A stretch of DNA of 5,295 bases, taken from positions 1 through 5,295 of the forward strand of contig DVLH01000281.1 in NCBI GenBank assembly GCA_018715585.1, given 5' to 3'. This stretch comes from Candidatus Aphodomonas merdavium. GTDB taxonomy: Bacteria; Bacillota; Clostridia; Christensenellales; Aristaeellaceae. Below are positions 4,513-5,295 of the stretch, in pieces (the stretch's first letter is position 1; each line of letters opens with the position of its first letter). The translations under genes were made by a program, and so were the position numbers. A model generated the notes under the pieces. That model worked only from the letters and a program-made list of their open reading frames with translations, was not told the origin of the DNA and did no database searches.

Positions 4513-5295
4513 GCGCCCTCCTCTCTGACGGCAGCCAGGCCGCGGAGCAACACGGTTTGTGTTCCGCGCTCGTAGATGGCCGGCCGGATGGTCCTGCTTT
4601 CGTTGCGCGAAGGCAGCGTCAAAAAAGCATGCGCATGCGCGGCATCGTAAAGGCGCATTTCGCAGCCATTTCTGGTCAAAAGGTATTCAATGCTTTCGTC
4701 AACTATGAGGTTGGCGGCGTTTGGCCCGTCGGCGCGGTTTTCCCATAGGTCTTGGCAAAGGGAAAGGGCCCTGGGATCTGTACAGGCATTTGCCTGGCCG
4801 GCGATTTGCCCATTGAGTGCGCGCAGATCGTTCAGATAGCCATCGATATGCTGCGAAAGCAGCTCGCCCATGCGCACAAGCCGCTCCGGCCGCACGATGG
4901 CGCGCGGCATCTCCCGTTCCGCCGCGCGGTTGCGCAATAGTGGGAGCAACAGCGCGAGCGAGGCCAGCAGCGCAAAGCCCGCGGCAAGAAAAGCGCCCTC
5001 CAACAGCGCGGAGGCACAAGCAAGAAAGCCGGCCGCCACGCCAACGATGGATAGCGCAACTGGTTTTGGCGCGCTGCCCGCAGGAAGCGCGAAATCTACC
5101 GCCTGTAAAAACAGCGCGGCCTGGCGCGCTTGGTCAAAGAGAAGGCCGGCTTCCTGGCGGAGAAATTCATCCGGCTGGGCGGCCATCGTTTCGGCGCGGA
5201 CGGCGTCCAGCGTGTGCAGGAATTCCGCCTGCGCAGCCTCCGGCGAAGGACGGGCCGCAACAGCTTCCTTGAGCGCTTGTGCCCGCCGGTTCCAA
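4509..5295 (-). CDS. two-helix membrane protein with a GrpE-like C-terminus (5' end outside the window)
   Basis: The frame stays open to the right edge, giving 261 residues with no start in view. The ATG at 5186 has no Shine-Dalgarno sequence and lies inside continuous helical sequence, so it is probably internal. In the visible part, residues 1-70 are Ala/Gln/Glu-rich and likely helical. Two hydrophobic helices follow (about 79-98 and 100-120), ending in a basic RNRAAER stop-transfer stretch. Then come helical residues 128-205 (ERLVRMGELLSQHIDGYLNDL) and a tail of about 55 residues with GCEMRLYD, SRTIRPAIYERG and VLLRGLAAV. GrpE beta domains typically end with a GY...GRVIRPAMVKV-like strand pair, and the TIRPA stretch resembles this. 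The tight coupling to an Hsp70-type ATPase supports a role as its nucleotide-exchange or anchoring partner. The GrpE relation is my reading from pattern alone; a plain membrane partner is the alternative. Confidence 0.6.
   Translation of the reverse strand, partial: WNRRAQALKEAVAARPSPEAAQAEFLHTLDAVRAETMAAQPDEFLRQEAGLLFDQARQAALFLQAVDFALPAGSAPKPVALSIVGVAAGFLACASALLEGAFLAAGFALLASLALLLPLLRNRAAEREMPRAIVRPERLVRMGELLSQHIDGYLNDLRALNGQIAGQANACTDPRALSLCQDLWENRADGPNAANLIVDESIEYLLTRNGCEMRLYDAAHAHAFLTLPSRNESRTIRPAIYERGTQTVLLRGLAAVREEGA
4517..4522 (-). promoter_or_regulatory. ribosome-binding site of the Hsp70-like gene, inside the upstream gene
   Basis: AGGAGG lies four bases before the ATG at 4510-4512, within the last codons of the upstream gene. 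Together with the ATGA overlap it indicates translational coupling and roughly matched output of the two proteins. Confidence 0.8.

Noticed and set aside
3811..4575. Plus-strand open frame of 254 codons opposite the Hsp70-like ATPase domain
   Set aside because: It mirrors conserved Hsp70 motifs on the other strand, and the composition is Arg/Ala-biased with no recognisable motif.

Overview
The window looks like chromosome from a GC-rich, endospore-forming Firmicute of the class Clostridia. The evidence is a MurA gene next to a SpoIIQ-type LytM protein (a classical sporulation neighbourhood), strong AGGAGG ribosome-binding sites, and compact minus-strand genes separated by hairpin-plus-T-tract terminators. 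No phage, IS, CRISPR, tRNA or rRNA signal is visible.

Layout, left to right. (i) 2-319, plus strand: the 3' end of an unrecognised protein gene, convergent with everything else. (ii) 276-340: an intrinsic terminator serving the minus strand. (iii) 342-875, minus: a membrane-anchored M23/LytM protein, best read as SpoIIQ, with a candidate sigma-F promoter at 910-939. (iv) 1031-2272, minus: murA, complete, with its key active-site residues present. (v) 2273-2607: a 335-base intergenic region with the murA ribosome-binding site, a leader hairpin, a strong terminator at 2378-2406, a block of inverted repeats and a weaker terminator just after the next stop codon. (vi) 2608-4512, minus: an Hsp70-family ATPase with no recognisable peptide-binding domain. 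It has a helical region and a Gly/Ala-rich membrane hairpin instead. (vii) 4509-5295, minus and cut by the window edge: a two-helix membrane protein whose last ~60 residues resemble the beta domain of GrpE. Its stop overlaps the Hsp70 start as ATGA.

Transcription of the minus strand runs from the right edge. The GrpE-like/Hsp70-like pair forms a translationally coupled operon that ends at the terminators around 2378-2603. murA then starts a new unit, and the SpoIIQ gene follows it with its own candidate forespore promoter.

The most interesting content is the pair at 2608-5295. It may be a membrane-tethered Hsp70-type ATPase with a dedicated membrane-bound exchange factor, which would be a poorly described chaperone-like module. 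That function is inference; the sequence directly shows the ATPase motifs, the hydrophobic segments and the gene overlap.
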